Shown in pieces: positions 59,771 to 64,000 of a stretch of DNA of 64,000 nt. The position numbers and the translations under genes were made by a program. Source of the stretch: Vanrija pseudolonga (taxonomy: Eukaryota; Basidiomycota; Tremellomycetes; Trichosporonales; Trichosporonaceae); the NCBI RefSeq assembly GCF_020906515.1, contig NC_085854.1:1736001-1800000 (forward strand), in the 5' to 3' direction. The stretch's first letter is position 1; every line of letters begins with the position of its first letter. Under the pieces are notes generated by a model. That model was not told where the DNA came from and made no database searches. It worked only from the letters and a program-made list of their open reading frames with translations.

Positions 59771-62700
59771 TCATGTTCGTGGAGAGTAGTCACTGCTCGC
59801 CTGGATGAGGTCCTTGACGTCCTGCGTCGCGTAGTGGAGCTCGGTCGGCGTACGGTTCGTCCAGCTCTGTTGCGTGCGGAGGATGACAGCCTGTGGTGGT
59901 CAGCACCCTGTTTACCTCGGTCCTCCAGAGCACGTACCTGCTGAGCAGCGTAATTACGGTGGTCCATCTCAAACATCTCCTTGCTGACCTCGAGGCCGTC
60001 GAGGAACATGTCAACGTCCTGGATCGTGGATGCCAGTCCGTCGACAGCAAGCACCGTGGCAATCTCGAAGCGGGAGCGCGCCTCGGCCGGGCTGGGCATG
60101 TTCTGACGAGTGCTGTCGGCGATCGTCTCAATGATGCGCTTCGTCTCGCGGAGGATACGCGTCGCGTGGCCAAAGTTCTTGCGTGAGGCGATCAGAAGCG
60201 CGCGGGTAATCATGTCACTGGCCAGGAGCTCCATGCGGCGGCGGACAATGCTCGGTTCAGACGACGACGTGCTGGGAGCGGCGGACGGCGGGAGGACCGG
60301 AAGCGCAAGCAGCACCGGGTGTGCGAGGCGAGCGGCACTCCTGCCAGCCAGCGGGTCGTGGAAGCTGCAGTCGACTTCGACCACGGGCACCTCCTCAACC
60401 ACGCCCTCAGGGTAGGTGCTGCGGGACACGACACTCTGGATAACCGACGGGTCGCTCATAGCCAGCGCGTCAAGGGCACCGCCGAGTCCGTTGATGTTGT
60501 GCACATTGAGGCTGGGACGGCTGCGAAGGCTGCCACCAGAGGAGACCATGCTCTGGTGGCGGTTGAGGCTGACGCCGTCGTCACCTTGCTCCTCGCTCCC
60601 TTCACCTCCAGGACCGCAGTCGAGCTCCATCTCGATCAGGATCTCACGGCGTTCGCCATGGCGCACTTCATGGAGGTCAATGTCGATATCCTTGCCCGAG
60701 GTCGAAATGACAGCCTGCGAGGTGCCAGACACCTTGGTGACGCGGAAGTCGTTGTCCTGGCAGGTGAGTCGCAGCTTCATGCTTGTGAGCGCGATAGACA
60801 TAATGCCACCGATGGCACCCGCAAGGGCATCGCGAAGGTGGTACCACTCCTTGACAAAGGTGTAGGTGCCATGCGTGTGGTTCGAGATCATCCACAGTGG
60901 TGACGGGTCATGGGCCTTGCCATAGCCAAACGTGTGAACAGGTACCCTGGGAGTGATCAGCTAATGCCTTGAGTCAGGTCCGAGTCACTCACTTTGCAGC
61001 ATCCAATCGCGCGGTGACCAAGTCCATCTGAGACCTCTTGATCTGTTCGGCCGTGTCGCTGATGAGAACAAAGCCGCACAGCGGGTTCTTGACCTTGCGC
61101 TGCAGGATGACATCGAGTGCCACATTTACGGCAGTCACGACGTCTGGACGCTCGTCTTTTGTAATCTCGACTTCGAACTCGTCGTCGTCGATCTTGCCGA
61201 TACCGAGGCCATCGACAAACGCCTCGAGACGCTTGCGGCTGTCGTGATGCGTGGCATTGAGGAGTGGTGTCTTGCGAACCACACCCTGAGTACCCAGCTC
61301 GGTTGCGACAAACGCCACTCGGTCCTTGGGTCCCATGCAGGCTAGGACAAACTGCAGTGCCGTTCGCATGAGCCGGGTCTTCAGTGGCAGGCCGTTCGCG
61401 CCACCGCCAGATATGGGAGTGGGGTGGGACGGCGTTGAGAGGGCAATGACCAGGTCGACCGGCGTGTGCTGTCGGGCCAGTGGAGTGTGGTACGCCAAGT
61501 CTCCCAAGCAAGTGATGGGGCAGACCGGGATGTCCTCGTGAAGAGAAGCGGGGACTGGCACCGGTGACAGATTGACGCCACTGTTGACCGTCGGTGCCCT
61601 AACACCGGGTGGAGGAGGACCCATGAGCTTGGCCACCTTCCCTGGGCCACCCGTTACGATGTGTGAGGGAGGGACAGGGTTGTTCGCCTCCTCGACGAGC
61701 CGGGTGACTGTTGTCTTCCACATTTCATGGCTGCTCCGGTCACTGAATGAGAGCATAAACGAGTCAATACCCTCCTGCTCGGTTTCCATGGTGAGAGCAA
61801 TGCTGAGCTCCTTTTTGGTCGACGCGTCGACAACGTGGTGAACGTGGCGGAGGTAAATCCGCCCACGCAGCTTGAGCACAGTACGATGGCTGTCGCCGTT
61901 GGATTTACTGGAACCGTGGAACATGTTGCGGATGCCCGACTTGCGCTCCTCAGACACACAGATGAGCGCCTCTTGGAAGAGGTAGATGTGAAAGTCCTTT
62001 TGGAAGGTGCCCTTGCGGACCTTGAGGATGTCGAAAAGTCGCAATGGGCCGAGCGTGTCGATCCCGTGGCTCTTGTAGTTTTCCAGCCGCCTTCGCAGGT
62101 CGGCCACGACATGGGTGAACGGACTCGGGAGCTTGGGAGACAGCGGTTGGCTGAGGGGTTGGGAAGCCAGTGCGTCATGGAATGATGCAGCAGACGGTGG
62201 GGAGGGGAGCGGTGGCGTAACTGGCGGGGCAGTGCTGTTCGCGGACGAGGAGACATTGAAGCTCTCCTTACGGGTTCGGGCAGCGTACTTGCTCCTATCC
62301 GCAGCGGGAGGGATATCGATCGAAACCATCGCCGTGACCATCTGCTTGCCGTTGTTGACCCGACGGACCGAAGCGTACTCGGAGAGGATAGAGATGCGGG
62401 GGATGACGACCTTGACGTGTTGGTCCTGCATACGAGATGGCAAGCCAGCTCCTTGCTGCTGCACAGGCTCGACGCCATCGTCCCCATTGCCATCCAGGTG
62501 TTCTGCGCCGTGAACCGAAGTTGGCCTTCCATTACCCATGACTGGCAATCCTGACGCGTTCTCGCCCCCCATCAATGCGGCGAGCTCTGGTTTGTTCAGC
62601 TCGAGTACTACATCTTCCGACTCACTGTTCTTGCCCATACTGCGCTCTCCGCCTGTGCCACTGACTCGCATTGGTTGACGGCAGACACCACAGACACCAA

Positions 62701-64000
62701 TGTTGCGAGAAGAACCGGACGGCAAGACCTTGCCGTACACGGTGACGAAGCACTCCTAGGCAAGAGTCAGCAGGCTGCCAAGCTGCTAGTTCGACAACTC
62801 ACCTCGTGGAGGGCGTGACCACATTCCGGAACGACATGGGGCTTCTCGCCAGGCAGGCGGTAGGTGAAGCTCAGACTCTCACAGCAAATGGGGCACTCCT
62901 CCTCGCCATGCTCATCCTCTGCTGAAACAAGAGTGACTTGGTGGGCAGGAGTCGCGACGGCGGCCATCTTGAACGACTCGTACAGCGAAGGGACCGAGCG
63001 TCCTGTTGCTGGGAGACCAGCTGCTGGGGCAGGGACTGGTGAGAGGTGCTCGGGTCCTTCGGTTGCGAGGCGGGGTGAAGGAGCCCGGTTGAGGGCAGCG
63101 AAAGGATGGGCACCCCCCGACTGTTTCGAGTGTCCAGAGGCCGACGACGAGACTGTGCTCGACCTCTCTCCTCGTGTTCGCTGAGAGGTGGTCGGCGCCG
63201 TGTGGGGGCGGCGGCGGGAGGTTGGTCCTTGACCAAAGGCTGGTGGAGGGCCGCGTTCGGTCCCCCTTTCAGACGCGCTCTTGATGCTAATATTATCGCG
63301 GGACGTGCTGGTCGTCGTCCAGGTAGACTCGCGGCGAGAATCACCTGTAGCTTTGTCCTCCTGCCACTCCGATTGACCGGTGTGTGGCTCCTCCTCGAGT
63401 ACGGTGGACACCGGCGTGGGGCGCTCCGGTAGCGTCCAAAGGGCGCTCGAGTTGTTGTAACGAGGAGTAGTGGCGGATTCAAAGTAGTCGCTCGAGTTTG
63501 AAGACACTTGTGAGTAACGAGACGCCCTCCGGCTCTGGTCAAACTGTGGCTGTTCGTCTGGGGAGGACTGAGCGTCCACCAGAGCTGCAAAGGCAGGGCT
63601 CCGAATAGATGGCTTTCGCGGTAAAGGCAGCGCTGGCGGTGGTGACACCACCCGGGGGTGGAAGGGGTGCTCGTGAGGCGGTACCCTTCCCCGTGGTGAT
63701 GGGGGGTTTGGATCGACAGCATCACCTATTGTGTGTTTGTCAGGACGGGGAAACCATAGCACAGGCTGAGAAAACTTACTGTCGCTCTCGCTGCCATGGA
63801 GCATGTGGTACCCAGTGAAGAGGGAGGTCCCGACCGAGCTTGGGGCATGTGTGCCTGCGCTGATGGTCCTGCTCCTATACGAGGGCGAGACGTCTGAAGC
63901 CAGATGCTGCTGCTGCTGCTCCTGTCTCAACACGTACGATGGCGGTGGTGGTGAGAGCGGCAGGAACGGTGGCTTGGGGGAAGGTTCGGGTGATGGCCTT
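59771..64000 (-). CDS. RING-H2 / PH / VWA scaffold protein, Ste5/Far1-like, 5' partial
   Basis: Exons inside the window: 64000-63780, 63725-62803, 62755-60993, 60946-59938 and 59890-59771; the N-terminus lies beyond 64000. After a Ser/Pro-rich stretch comes a RING-H2: CPIC...PECGHALHEEC...CGVCRQP, with the C-x-H-x2-H-x2-C core spanning an intron. The PH-like domain has FDILKVRKGTFQKDFHIYLFQEALICVSEE to SHEMWKTTVTRLVEE. Then comes a VWA-type domain (PVDLVIALSTPSHP, LQFVLACMGPKDRVAFVATE, LCGFVLISDTAEQ) and a helical C-terminus. RING-H2, PH and VWA in this order is the architecture of the Ste5/Far1 pheromone-MAPK scaffold family. The pathway role is inferred. The first in-window intron is 54 nt and in frame. 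Confidence 0.8.

Overview
This window comes from a GC-rich nuclear genome of a basidiomycete fungus. The evidence is short introns (mostly 31-60 nt) with GTNNGT donors and CTAAC/CTGAC branch motifs, many C-ending codons, and typical fungal genes: a fused ARG5,6, ELP1, EMC3, a Ste5/Far1-like scaffold, SFR1 and SWS1. The style fits Tremellomycetes, possibly Trichosporonales; that placement is inference. Exon models were built by reading splice sites by eye. For every complete model except paralog C the spliced length is a multiple of three. I saw no rRNA, convincing tRNA, CRISPR array or intact transposon.

Layout. 1-17.4 kb: the end of a BRPF/NTO1-like PWWP protein, VTA1 (minus), SFR1/Mei5 (plus), a GYF-domain SMY2-like protein (minus), a ketopantoate reductase with an odd C-terminal coiled coil (plus), TVP38/TMEM64 (plus), LTO1 (plus), VPS60 (minus) and SWS1/ZSWIM7 (plus). 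17.4-41 kb: a BTG/TOB-domain protein with a tiny uORF, an unknown three-pass membrane protein, ELP1 (13 exons), EMC3 (9 exons), an unknown nuclear-looking protein, ATP1, mitochondrial bL21, a KAR3-type kinesin-14 with an 11-nt microexon, and ARG5,6.

41.0-48.6 kb is the accessory-looking part. Three tandem minus-strand paralogs of a family I do not recognise share four intron positions and conserved N- and C-terminal modules around a divergent acidic Ser/Pro-rich linker. 48.6-57.3 kb is gene-poor. It holds one disordered protein and two small secreted cysteine-rich peptide precursors (minus) with TATA boxes and a repeated upstream element. 57.3-64 kb holds RPS14, a PQ-loop membrane protein, and the 3' part of a RING-H2/PH/VWA scaffold that runs off the window end.

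Functional links: VTA1 and VPS60 both act on Vps4 in ESCRT-III disassembly, SFR1 and SWS1 both assist Rad51-type recombination, and ATP1, bL21m and ARG5,6 are mitochondrial. The strongest candidates for undescribed biology are the three-gene paralog array and the secreted peptide pair with its triplicated promoter element.
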